Source: Nissolia schottii (lineage: Eukaryota; Streptophyta; Magnoliopsida; Fabales; Fabaceae). Taken from it: 64,000 bases of DNA. The notes under the pieces were generated by a model. The model worked only from the letters and a program-made list of their open reading frames with translations. It did not search any database and was not told the origin of the DNA. Position numbers and translations under genes: made by a program. This document shows, piece after piece, positions 23,031 through 33,503 of the stretch. Numbering within the stretch: position 1 is the stretch's first letter; each line of letters begins with the position of its first letter. The DNA is taken from contig QANU01030793.1 in the NCBI GenBank assembly GCA_003254905.1, forward strand, positions 7,360-71,359, written 5' to 3'.

Positions 23031-24528
23031 AATCAAAGCAATAAGACTAACCAAATCAGAATCAACTTGTGACAAAATGTCACACTGAACAATCTGAAGA
23101 TTTTAACCAGAGATGAAGATCTGAGTAGGAGCCAACAATACCAAAACCGAGGCTGCAACAAAACCAACAACAAACTTCATGTAGCAATTGCAAGTCTCAA
23201 CAAAATCTAAACCAGTAGCATATGTAGCAACAATAAGGGCTCTAGAAATCTTGAATCAAATCATAAGATGTTAAATCTCACCAAAGAATAAGCAACGCAA
23301 ATCAGAACTAGGAAATATGCTTCAAAACAGAATATCCATCTTACAGCGGAATAGTAACAAATACTTGGTTTGCAAGGTCCAAAGATAGATGCTACAGATC
23401 AGAAACTTGATGAAGACTTCGATCTGAATCCCAATAACAAACACTAATCAGATATGAGATTGTAAGAAGCAGCGCCGAAAAGTAAATCTGCGGAAGACGC
23501 GAAGCATGTTGATCCAAAGAGAAGAAAATCGGAACCATAGTTGGAACTAGAGTATCGTTGTCGCAAAATGCGACCACACCAAAAAAAATCACAAGCTATG
23601 CGACACAGGCTCATTGGAAACAAGAGACAGTGTCGCCGGAAAGATTCAAGAACCACCACACCGGCGACAAATAGAAAGAACTCCACATAAAGAGGGGAAC
23701 GACAAAACAGATGAATTGGTCGGAGCAAAGAATAAAGAAGCAAGATCTGAAAACCATATCTTGAAGAAACCACTGTGCCAACGACAAAGCAGAGAGAACG
23801 CACCAACGAAATAATCTCGTTTGTCCATCACAATTTGAACTAGATCCGACAAAAACCGCCGAAAAACATGTTGGAGCGAGAGAACCAATCGAACCGGAGA
23901 CCTTGAAAACAAATCTAGTAAAGCTCGCCGACGAAAAAAAGTTGAAACAAACCGGCAAAGCAGACCTAGAATCAACAAATGCCGCAAATCAGAGCAACAA
24001 AATGCGAACGGAGAATGTGTCGTCAAACAAATCTAAGGAATCTTCGCTGGAAAGTTCAAACATCGGCAACGAAACTGGAAACCGCGAACCCCGCTCTGCC
24101 AGAGAAGATGAACGGCACTGCAAAGCCAAAATGAGATTCGAAACATATCAAACCTTCTAAACAAACAGAGAGAATTTGGAAATTTTAGGGATTTTGAAAT
24201 TTTTATTGATTTTCTAAGGAAGTAAAGAAAAATGATGTAACAACTATTGGAGAGAAAGAAAAAAAAAAATACATCTGAAAATGGGGAATGATAGGCGTTT
24301 GGACAGAAAGAAAAAATAACGGGAAAGTGATGGAAAAGAAACGAAAATGAGTTCACAGAACTCATAGGCAGCAAAAAGAAACATTCGTAACGGACATCAA
24401 GGCTTTGATACTATATGAAAATCTATGGCATAAAGAGAGAACGAATAAAAGTAATGACAAAATCTTATATAAGCAAAGCTAGTAACTAGTCTTAACTAAT
24501 CAACGATTACAATAAATTCTTCTAAAAA

Positions 24529-25104
24529 TAGCTTCCAAGATAAGCACACCTAAATTGAATAAAGAACCGTGTCCCCTTCTTCTTAAGTGCTTTCATTTCA
24601 TTTACAGCATAAATCATACAAATTAATGTTGTTTATAATAGGAAATTTCTGTCAACGCCATTTATGTGGAAAAGCTTGTACTAATTAAAGAACCCGATGA
24701 TTTAGTACACCCCTGCCGCTTTTGTTCATACTAGTGGGCCAATCGTTCCACTCCATTGAACACCATCACACTCATCTAATCATTGTGGTCGTAGCAAGCT
24801 GAATCAATCTGTCTGCATGCGATGCTTGTTTTGGTTTCATAATCAAATGCACAGTATATATTTAAACAAGTAATCATATAGGGCCACAAAAGGTCTTTTG
24901 CATTCACATAATTGCATCACGACTATTCTCTATTTAAGCCAGTACCTCTATTTTTAAAAAAAATATTATTATTATTCTGAAATAGATCGTCATTCTGCAA
25001 CTACTCCAAACCAAACCAAACCAAACAGTGAGTGGAATTTTGTCTTGATTTTCCCTTTGGGAAACGGCATGGGAGCATGTTGGCCCAATATTTTCAATTC
25101 AAGA
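24529..25104. other. Spacer between two elements, no gene seen
   Basis: No recognisable coding or RNA gene. It separates the 5' LTR of the short-LTR element from the left inverted repeat of the MULE-like element. Confidence 0.6.
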
Positions 25105-25520
25105 GGATTTTTTACTATAATACCCCTATTACCAAAACATATTATAAAAATATTATTGTTTCAAAACATTTTACAAGAATACACCAGTTTTGGACATTGT
25201 GGCAGGCGAGTCCGCGTGACAGAGCCATATAGGACTCGCCAAACCATTTAGTGACTTTGCAACGAACTCGGCAACTCGTCGTTTGGCTTTTTGACTTGAA
25301 GATGGCAACGTGTCTGGTGAGTTAGCGAATAAAAGGTCAAAAGTATTGCCAACTTGATATTAAATTCGCCAACCGGTTTGGGTTTTTTAAAGGTAAATCA
25401 CCAACCAATTTGGCAATTTTGAGTCCAGCCCCACTAACCAAACCCCAACACCCAATTCCACTTTCTTTTCTCTCATTTCCTAAATTTCACTTCTCTCTCT
25501 CTACAAAACATTTCCCTCTC
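25105..25520 (+). repeat. Left terminal inverted repeat of the MULE-like element
   Basis: It begins near GGATTTTTTACTATAATACC and pairs with the right repeat over roughly 400 bp at an estimated 70-75% identity by eye. It contains several internal GCCAA/TTGGC motifs. Confidence 0.7.
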
Positions 25521-25706
25521 TACAATTCCACTTCTCTCTCAATGTTATTGGATTGTTGAAGAAAGGAGTAGGGTTATGCCACATTATTAGTTGTGTGTCA
25601 GAATTGTAAGTTTTAATTTATTATAATGTTATTAAATTTTTTAAAATTTATAGTTTAACTTGTATGTGTGAATTATATAAATTGCCTAAAATCCATTTTG
25701 ATTACA

Positions 25707-25920
25707 TACCAAGCTTATGAGGCTCAGTAGGAGCCCATTAAGGATGAACCATGGTGGCCACTAGCTCTTGTTGGGACATTAGTGACTGACCCTAGATTGC
25801 GTAGAGATAAAAGACGATCTACATCAACTAGAATTAGAAATGAGATGGATTGGGTTGAGAAAGGCCCGAAGCAATAGTGTTCAAGGTGCAGACAGATTGA
25901 CCATAATAGTCGTTGTTGCT
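25707..25920 (+). pseudogene. MULE-type C-terminal fragment with zinc knuckle
   Basis: A degenerate frame reads KDEPWWPLALVGTLVTDPRL, a basic stretch (RRDKRRSTSTR), then after a stop CSRCRQIDHNSRCC. The last motif has CX2CX4HX4C spacing. Such basic-plus-knuckle tails end many MULE transposases and related transposon proteins. The catalytic DDE and SWIM regions are not present. It is truncated just downstream by the SIRE-like LTR. Confidence 0.5.
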
Positions 25921-25959
25921 AAGCTTTAGTGAATGATGGTGATGGTTGGGGAACTAAGT

Positions 25960-27845
25960 TTCCCTAATTGTTCTAATTGTTTAATACAATATGTTTTGAT
26001 GATGACAAGTACAATATGTTCTAATTGTCTATACTTATTATCTATGCTTATATTTGTGGAACTAGGTTTTCCTAGTTGTTCTATTCAATACAATATATCT
26101 TGATGATGACAAATAGAACATAACAAATACATAATGACAATTCGAATATAAAAGAATGTTATATGCTAAATATATTACATTTGATCTTGTATGATTGTAT
26201 TTGATGGTATCATATAACTTACATATCATACAATGATAAATAAGGAACATCCTTTTAAGAACAAATCTAATAACTTTTTATGTGCCTTGATGGATTAATT
26301 ATTGGATATATTTGTGTCTAAATGTATATATGCATGAATATCAAGTGCTACAGTGTTAGAATGCATGCATGTTAGGCAAAGAATATTATTTGATTAATAT
26401 AATGATTTGATCCTTGCCTAATTGTATATGCATGATGAATTGATTGATCTATAGATGCACATTAAGATATTGGAACACATTGGACTAACTATACTTTCAA
26501 GTGAATAGTCTTATGTATAGGAAAGTCCAAGGCATCAAGAACAAGATGAAACAAGAAGGAACATATTCATATGATGCCTAAAGTCAAAAGGAGGAGCACA
26601 AAATGTTTATCCCATGAAGAACATGGTAATGCCAAAGATAGGATTCATGAAGAATACCAAGTCCAAGCAAATTGTCAAAAGGATATAGTCTCTTAGGACT
26701 TAAGGTATTTTTGTCAAAGGAAAATTGATATATATTCCTCTCTAAACCCTTGGAATGATGCTCTTAAATGCTTTTTTGATTCTAGGAACTAAAAATGGTT
26801 AAGATTGACAATAAGAATCAAAAGAATGGGAAAAAGAATAAATTTAACTCAAGCAAACTTGAGTCATTCAAATGACCAGGGTTTGTCATTCGAATGACCT
26901 AGTAAAAAAGTTATAACAACCATATTTGCTTGAGTCATTTGAATGACTAGGGGTGTTATTTGAGTGACCAAGCTCCAGAAGCTTAACATGACTAGTTTTC
27001 AAAAGACAGAAATTGGAGAATTAATGGGTAATGACTAGTAACGGCTAGTACACTTACAAACTCTATAAATACCCATTAAACTCACATTTCTAGCCAAACT
27101 CTTCACTCCCATCATCCGTATACTTCATACTATCAATGGATTAATATTTGTCATCATTATAAGAGCAAAAGAGAGATATTGTCAATACTTCTAGTAGAGC
27201 TTCAAGTTGTATCATCTACTCTACAAGAGAGTTTTATTTGTAAAGAAAATATTGTGCTTCAATTTGTATCATCCACTCTTTGAGAGAGTTTCTTTTTCTA
27301 CACAAATTCATACACTGTAAAGAGGGTGAGGTATCCCTCTAGTTGCTTAGGGTATGGTATCCCTAAGGATTGATTATCGAGATTCAAATATAAAGGTGGG
27401 GGATCCTAAGTATGAGGAGTGCTCTTGGATATCGAGGTTTTTCAAGCACGTAAGTTAGAAGCTTGATGATAGTGGAAAAATCTTGAGCAAGTCGCTTGAG
27501 GACTGGACGTAAATCACAAGAGTGATCGAACCAGAATAAATCATTGTTTATAATCTCTCTAACTCTATCTCTTTATTTATTGCAAACATTTATCATTGTC
27601 TTTCCTATTCGAGAATCGAAACCTTATACATCTATTGATAATTGTTTATAAGTATCTTTATTGATTTTATTGTTCAATATATATAATCGAGCAAGCTTAT
27701 AATGTTATCTTTGATTGATAAATTCTACTGCATAATAACTCTAATTGCATTGAAATGCAATATTTGTCAAAATTGGAATAATTTCTTAAATATTCAATTC
27801 ACCACTCTCTTGGGTATTTGTTACCTAGCCTCGCAATTGCTAATA
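25960..27845 (+). mobile_element. Probable solo LTR of a SIRE/Maximus-type copia element
   Basis: The left part contains TTTTGATGATGACAAGTAC, repeated in diverged form about 100 bp later (near 26098). The right part contains the AAGTCGCTTGAGGACTGGAC and ATCGAACCAGAATAAATC phrases and a terminal CACTCTCTTGGGTATTTG. All are characteristic of long SIRE/Maximus LTRs. No gag-pol or second LTR follows. The borders are approximate because no flanking duplication could be fixed. Confidence 0.6.
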
Positions 27846-28121
27846 GGATCATTGAGTTGAACTAGTTTGAATTTTGATGTTTTGGTTGAACTTTTATTAG
27901 AGGACCTTTAATTGTGTTTTATGTATTGTCTTTTTTGAAGATCTTTGATGTGTTTATGTATTGTTTTGTTTGAAGAACTTTAATGTGTTTGTGTTATTTT
28001 AGTTGAAGACATTTGATGTATTTTGTTTGAAGGATCGTTAATGTGATTGTATTTTTTTGTTTTGTTTGATTATTTTAGTGATCAATACTAAATTTACAAG
28101 TTTAATATTACAGCATATTAG

Positions 28122-29415
28122 ATGGCTCACTATGTAAGCTTTGGTTTAAAGGACTCTTCTGTTATTGAGTTATAAAATTGTCATGTGTCACAACATATTT
28201 AGAATGAGGCTTGCGACCGAATATTATGTATTAGACGTGTACACGCTAGGAAACCATTAGAAAAATATCAAGATCGTCCAGATTGTATCATTTCATATTT
28301 AGAGCAAGCTGATTTTGTAGGGATTGTTCATATGGGGTTTTGCACTATTGATCACCATTTGATCACAGCGCTAGTGGAGAGATGGCACCCTGAAACACAT
28401 ACGTTTCATATTCCTATTGGGGAGTGCACCATGACATTGGAAGACATTAGTATTTTAGTATTATTTCAGGGCTTCTTATTGATGGTCAAGATGTGACTGG
28501 CCGAACTCATGATCATCATTGGTTGGATAAATGTGAAGAATTACTAGGTGCACGTCCACCAATGCAGGGTGGGTATTCTGGATCACATATTTGTTTGTCA
28601 TGGCTAATTGAGTTGCTTAATAATCAGCCTGTCGACAATGCTGATGATGTTTTGGTCTAGCAGTATACATGGGCATACTTGCTTCATTTTATTAGAGGAA
28701 CATTGTTTTCCAAATCATTTAGGAGCATTTGTACATTTTGTGTTCCTCCTTCTTTTAGAGGACTTTGCCATTGCTAGGACATATAGTTGGGGATCTGCAA
28801 CCTTAGCTTGTTTGTACATGGAGTTTTGCAAGGGTATTGATTATGATGTGTTTGACATTGGAGGCCCTTGCACTATTCTCCATTATTGGGTGTGGCATAG
28901 ATTTCCTCGTCTTACCCCTTCACTTGCTAACCCCACTGACAAAGCAACTTGGAACAAGTATCGACTTGATCGTGCACATTTTCGTCCATTGGGATTTAAG
29001 TAAGTTTTATTTATGTGTTTATTTTTTATGGAATTGCACATTCAATATACAATTTATGATTTACTCATGTGTTTTACATTTAAATTTAATTAGGTGACAC
29101 AATCATAAAATTTTATCAGATTTTTCACTGCACTTTCTTTAGTATTATCGTCATTTCTTCGATAACTTGAAGAAAAATGAGGAAATTATTTAAATAGTTG
29201 TATTTTTTATTCCACATTCGATATACATTTTTTTTTACTAACTTTCACTTTTGCTTAGATTGTATGGCAGCCATACATTGAAGAGATATTGACAGAACTT
29301 TCTGATTTTTGTATGGCAGGGGAAGACGTAAGGCGTGGTCCCTTTGATATATTTTTTCATCATTGAGTGGCATTAGCCTAATAGAGTTTTGTGTCAGTTT
29401 GGTATGGATCAACCT
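28122..29415 (+). pseudogene. Plant mobile domain (PMD) gene remnant of a transposon
   Basis: The PMD is shared by host proteins MAIN/MAIL1 and by transposon genes. From ATG at 28122 the reading, with stops and frameshifts, gives ITALVERWHPETHTFHIPIG and ECTMTLEDISIL. It continues with SWLIELLNNQPVDNADD, then in a shifted frame YSWGSATLACLYMEFCKG and WVWHRFPRLTP (28608-29003). A GTAAG donor near 29002 and an acceptor TTGCTTAG near 29259 join a second exon, IVWQPYIEEILTEL, ending at CQFGMDQP. There it is cut by the CACTA end at 29417. Stops at about 28170 and 28660 and a shift near 28740 rule out a product. It lies inside the MULE-like inverted repeats. Confidence 0.8.
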
Positions 29416-29416
29416 A

Positions 29417-29545
29417 CACTACTAGAAAATAGTATATTATCGGTACATTACCGTCAAAAAACCATCCAACGGTATTACCATTGGAACAAACGAAAAAATT
29501 TGATGGTAAATGCATTTAAGGCAAACCAGATTAATTTTGGTCACG
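29417..29545 (+). mobile_element. CACTA transposon left end inserted in the PMD gene
   Basis: CACTACTAGAAAATAG starts at 29417 inside the PMD exon. It is followed by subterminal motifs such as ACCGTCAAAA, CCAACGGTATTACC and GATGGTAAA. Sequence stops at a single N (29546). Similar motifs (GTTACCGTC, GACGGTAAC) recur at about 30760-30950, so more of the element may lie beyond the N. Confidence 0.65.
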
Positions 29546-29546
29546 N

Positions 29547-30230
29547 GATGTAACCATAATGCTTTTTTTCTAATTCTAATTTCGTCGTTATTCAATAATG
29601 TATGTTGTGAATTGATCTTCTCTATGCTTAATGCTTTTTGTTAACTAGCCATTAATGAATTGCTAGTAAACCTAGGGGAACTTTAAGAAAAGAAACCTAG
29701 GTGGTATTGAGAGATTGATTGTCACTTAGCTATATTTAAGAGATAAGAATAGAGGGTAGTGCAACCCTTAGCCTCACACGCTACCAAAGATTCACAAAAC
29801 CTTAATCCCAGGGTCAACTAGAATAATTTTAAGAGATTGGGTAATCAGGTCGTTCATGAGAGGAAGCACGATCTCGAGAGAGAGTTACGTTAGAATAGGA
29901 ATCTAGGTTGTCTTTAAAAAACAACTTGAATAACAAAGAAACCTGAATTGGGGGACCATTAGTGGTGAAATCGGAATCTCAATCGCCTTAACCTTTGACT
30001 TAGATCATATTTGCTCAATCTTTGTTCTTTTAAATTGTTGTCATTTAATTTACGTTGCTTGAAAAATTCAATTCTACAAAACCCTCTTTTGTGATTTAAC
30101 TCTTAAATTATAATTCTTGATAGCATCATTAATCATGACTGTCCTCGTGGGAATGATACTTTGGTCCTAAAAGACTGATACTTTTATTACTTTGCGACAT
30201 AATATACTTGCCACGTGTGGTGATTTTCAC
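29547..30230 (+). mobile_element. Tat/Ogre-like LTR, 3' portion
   Basis: It aligns with the right half of the fragment at 38735-39900 (AACTAGCCATTAATGAATTG, AAACCTAGGTGGTATTGAGA). It continues into a tail with GCGACATAATATACTTGCCACG, resembling the ends of Tat-clade gypsy LTRs. Its first 166 bp repeat 31842-32007 with two differences, and it is bounded by an N on the left. Confidence 0.55.
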
Positions 30231-31140
30231 ACATCACCACTACTACCACAATATTCATCATCAACAACATCATCATCCAACACTACCCATTACATCCCTT
30301 ACCCTCAAAACCCTAACCTTTCTTCTTCCTCTTCTTCTGTGTTGGAACATGGNGTAATAATGACGAAACCCAAGATGGTGGGTCGCAAACTTAAGGTGGG
30401 AGGAAATATGTGGTGTTTTGTATATGTTTTGTAATAGCTAGTACTTTTATGTGGGTTTAAGGTTTTGGATTTAGGGTTTATGGTTTAATGGTTTAATCTT
30501 ATTTATTATCGTCATTTCACTCTACATTAAGTCTTCTTTATATACTACTATTAGTTACCTACTTCTTAATGACTCTGTCACTCACTGTCTTAATTTAATA
30601 TTTTGTCACTACTACTCATGTTTTGTTTGTCCTCTTCAGTACCATTTGAGTTTATGGTACCAAAGAAGACAACAAAATATAACAATGACAAAATATTTAA
30701 ACTAAGATAGTGAATGACAATGTTAAAAAGAAGCTAGTAACCAATAGTGTAGAGTAACAGTTGTTACCGTCAAACAAATCTGACGATAACGACCATAAAC
30801 CTAAAGCCTAACCTTACTCGCGCGAGATTTTTTCTTTGTCTCGCGCAAAATGCTTTACCATCGAAACCATTCGACGGTAACGAAGGTGAAAATTTACCAA
30901 AATTATCGTGCTACTTTTTTCGTATCGTCGGAATGTTTGACACAAAGCCGACGATAATCCTTTAAATTAAATGAAGCGTTTCGATAAAGCGGTTATAGTC
31001 GGACTATTTCCAATTGCCATTGGTAATTATCAATGGTAACATTTTGAAAATTTACTTAAACGCATTTCACTCTCCCATAGCACACCATTCACTCATTTTT
31101 TCTTTCTTTTCTCTTCTCCTCTTCTCCCTTTTCCTCTCCT
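30231..31140. other. Spacer with CACTA-like subterminal motifs
   Basis: It contains a single N at 30353 and a large fold-back (separate entry). It also has GACGGTAAC/GTTACCGTC motifs at 30760-31050 that match the CACTA end at 29417. No gene was recognised. Confidence 0.5.
30517..30760. repeat. Long imperfect hairpin with ~110-bp arms
   Basis: The left arm (about 30517-30644) and right arm (about 30655-30760) are reverse complements with mismatches. For example TTAATATTTTGTCACT pairs with an ATGACAAAATATTTAA segment and AGTACCA pairs with TGGTACC at the apex. It could be a MITE or a source of hairpin RNA; no transcript evidence is visible. Confidence 0.65.
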
Positions 31141-31144
31141 CTCC

Positions 31145-32007
31145 CTCCTCCTTCCTCCACTTAATAACTCTCCAACAAGAGTTGTCTTTGTTTAGGATTT
31201 AATTTTCTTTTTGTCTCTGGTACATTTGACATTTGTTTGAGTGTTTCAGGACCTAAAACGCAAGAAAATGAGACAATTGAGAGTCAGTGGAGCATCTCAT
31301 GCGACACTTAAGGTGCATTAAGTGTCTCACGCTAGTTGAAGCAAACAAAAAGCAAGGATTGAGACTATGGAAGACATCTTACGTGAGACGTGATATCATC
31401 TCGCGCGAGACATGGAAAATAGAAAGCAAGGATTTGGATTTTGGAAGGCGTCTCGCATGAGACACTAACTCATCTCGCGTGAGACGTTGTAAATAGAGAG
31501 TGTCTTGCTCGAGACACAATGCAACTCACACGAGACACTATCGCAAAAGCCCAAAACGCATGACACTTAGGTTAAAACACACTAGAGAGAAAAATAAGGA
31601 TTAATTCCAAATTCATTCTGCATTCACTCAGTTTTTACACCACTTTTTGTCACTTTTGCCTTCATCAAGGTGGAGAGAGAGAGAAGGCACTAGGAGTCAA
31701 GAAAGCTAAGGAAGAAGACTGGTTTTGTTTGTGATTCAACCCCAAAGTTCTTATCTTCTATGTATTTTCCTATCTTTTCCTCATTGATTGTTGATCCCTA
31801 TTTTTCTATCATGAACTAATTCCCTTTTTGATTGGGAGGATGATGTAACCATAATGCTTTTTTTCTAATTCTAATTTCGTCGTTATTCAATAGTGTATGT
31901 TGTGAATTGATCTTCTCTATGTTTAATGCTTTTTGTTAACTAGCCATTAATGAATTGCTAGTAAACCTAGGGGAACTTTAAGAAAAGAAACCTAGGTGGT
32001 ATTGAGA
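31145..32007 (+). mobile_element. Tat/Ogre-like LTR, 5' portion
   Basis: It aligns with the left part of the fragment at 38735-39900 (GTTTGAGTGTTTCAGGACCT and AGTCAGTGGAGCATCT). It is dense in TCTCGCGYGAGAC-like motifs. It breaks off at an N (32008) at the point where the piece at 29547-29712 shows the same sequence continuing. Confidence 0.55.
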
Positions 32008-32104
32008 NTATTTTTAATTTATGTGTTTTTATTATATGCGATTTTATATAATTAGATATATCATTTTACTATTTTCCTTTTAAAATATCAAATTCATAGG
32101 CAAT

Positions 32105-32560
32105 TTATCATTTAAGTGTATTATCTCTTTGATATTTTAGCAAATGAGGAATGAAAATTTACAAAAGAAGAGTAAAATTTAGTAAATGAGGGAAGAGGAT
32201 GCAAAATGAGATTGCCATTAAAAACGCCTACATGGTAGGCATGTTTAATATCAAGTTGGCAATAAATTTTGCATTTTATGTACTAAAACGCTAGACATGT
32301 TGACAACTAGTCAAAATCGCTAGACGCTTTGATGTGTTCTTTACAAAATCACCAAACACGGTGTTTTCTTTACAAAACAGTCAAACGAGTTGACAAGTTC
32401 CTTGCAAAGTTGCCAAACGGGTTGGCAAGTCCTACATGGCCCTACCACTCGTACTCGCCTGCCACGCTCCGAAACAATGATAATCCTATAAAATGTTTTG
32501 AAACAGTGGTATTTTAGTAATATGTTTTGATAATAGAAGTATTATAGGAAATTCCACATA
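32105..32560 (-). repeat. Right terminal inverted repeat of the MULE-like element
   Basis: The reverse complement of this segment matches 25105-25520, including GTGGCAGGCGAG and TTGCCAACTTGATATTAAA. It ends near TATTATAGGAAATTCC. Confidence 0.7.
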
Positions 32561-33503
32561 CATCCTTTTCTTTATTAGTTATGGTGCACCAACCTCATCA
32601 TATATAGCACCAGCGTAACGCTCTTCTAACTCTAACCATATTGGATATTTTCTTACTTATGGCAGCAAGTTAGGCCATCCCATGCAAAGGGTATGGACAC
32701 TTACCCAAGATGAAGATGGGTCTGCTGCTATGCTACAGTACCAGTATGTCAACAACACCTAGTACATTCCTCACTCGTAACAAACCAATATTTATGTGGC
32801 GTGTGCCATGTGGGATACCTTACCTCAAAGGCCTCGCTAAAAGGTCGAAGTATAATGTGCATGCCAGAATCATTCCTGTTTAGGAATATAGATTTTGAAT
32901 CTATGAATTCACTTTAAAAGGTTTGCCCTGTCGGTTTTTCAATCTACCTAAACGCCAAGACTCGGCCAATTAGTTTCTTTCTCGTGTCTTGGGCATAAAC
33001 GGAAAAGAGAAATTGAAAAAGGAGTCCTCACGGCATGGACTGTGGTGAATTAGTCACTGCTCATTCTGTGACTCTGTTCACTCACGGCTCAAACAGAGTG
33101 TTATAAAACCATGGACCTATTTTTCAGAGATTAAAAAAAAAAAAACCTATGACTGTTCCTTTCACTATACCTGTCACTGGTGCCCAAAAGAAAACAAGGC
33201 TTCCCCATGATGTTTACACTGCTCCCCGGGGGCAGGATCAGAAAAGCAACAGGCCATGCCAAAAACACTAGTACTACTTGATGAAGACAAAGACTTCATA
33301 AGAAAAATACTCCCACCAAACCTACGGTACAAATTACAAAACCATTAAACAGAGAATAAATATCCAAACATTAACAACTTAAAAAGTTAGAAGAAATCCC
33401 ACCCAGAAAAGGAAAAAAAGGGGGAAAAAAAAAAGGCAAGCGGAAAAGCTATCACAACCCAAGTAAATAAACATAAACACCGCCATACCCAACAAAGCAC
33501 ACT
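32561..33503. other. Downstream region of the BAM1-type gene
   Basis: No coding sequence recognised. The part nearest 33503 should include the 3' untranslated region and polyadenylation site of the minus-strand receptor kinase gene; no site was pinned down. Confidence 0.5.

Larger units (their letters stand above)
18890..24528 (-). mobile_element. Non-autonomous short-LTR retroelement, minus orientation, hosting a chromovirus
   Basis: The 5' LTR (minus orientation) is about 24528-24416. It is followed by a primer-binding-site-like segment at about 24401-24413 reading TAGTATCAAAGCC, one change from the initiator-tRNA-Met type. The 3' LTR starts at 22481 (TGTTAGAGGTATT) after a purine-rich AAGGGGC tract. 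It is interrupted by the element at 19028-22448 and resumes at 19027-18890. Both LTRs share CTAGCTTTGCYTATATAAG and a TTTTCA end. Without the insertion the LTRs are about 113 and 166 bp; the shorter lacks about 50 bp. The 1.9-kb interior has no gag or pol motif, so mobility would need proteins in trans. Confidence 0.7.
25105..32560 (+). mobile_element. MULE-like composite element with long terminal inverted repeats
   Basis: About 400 bp at the left end (25105 to about 25520) is matched in reverse complement by about 32105-32560. Shared text includes GTTTCAAAACATTTTA, GTGGCAGGCGAG and TTGCCAACTTGATATTAAA. Inside are a MULE-type zinc-knuckle fragment and a plant-mobile-domain gene, a pairing known for some Mutator-like elements. 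Three later insertions lie within: a SIRE-like LTR, a CACTA end and Tat-like LTR pieces. A clear 9-bp target duplication was not found at the outermost bases. Confidence 0.7.

Noticed and set aside
23392-24374. Overlapping open frames on both strands in the short-LTR element
   Set aside because: No gag, pol or host motif was seen; composition and overlap on both strands point to chance open frames.
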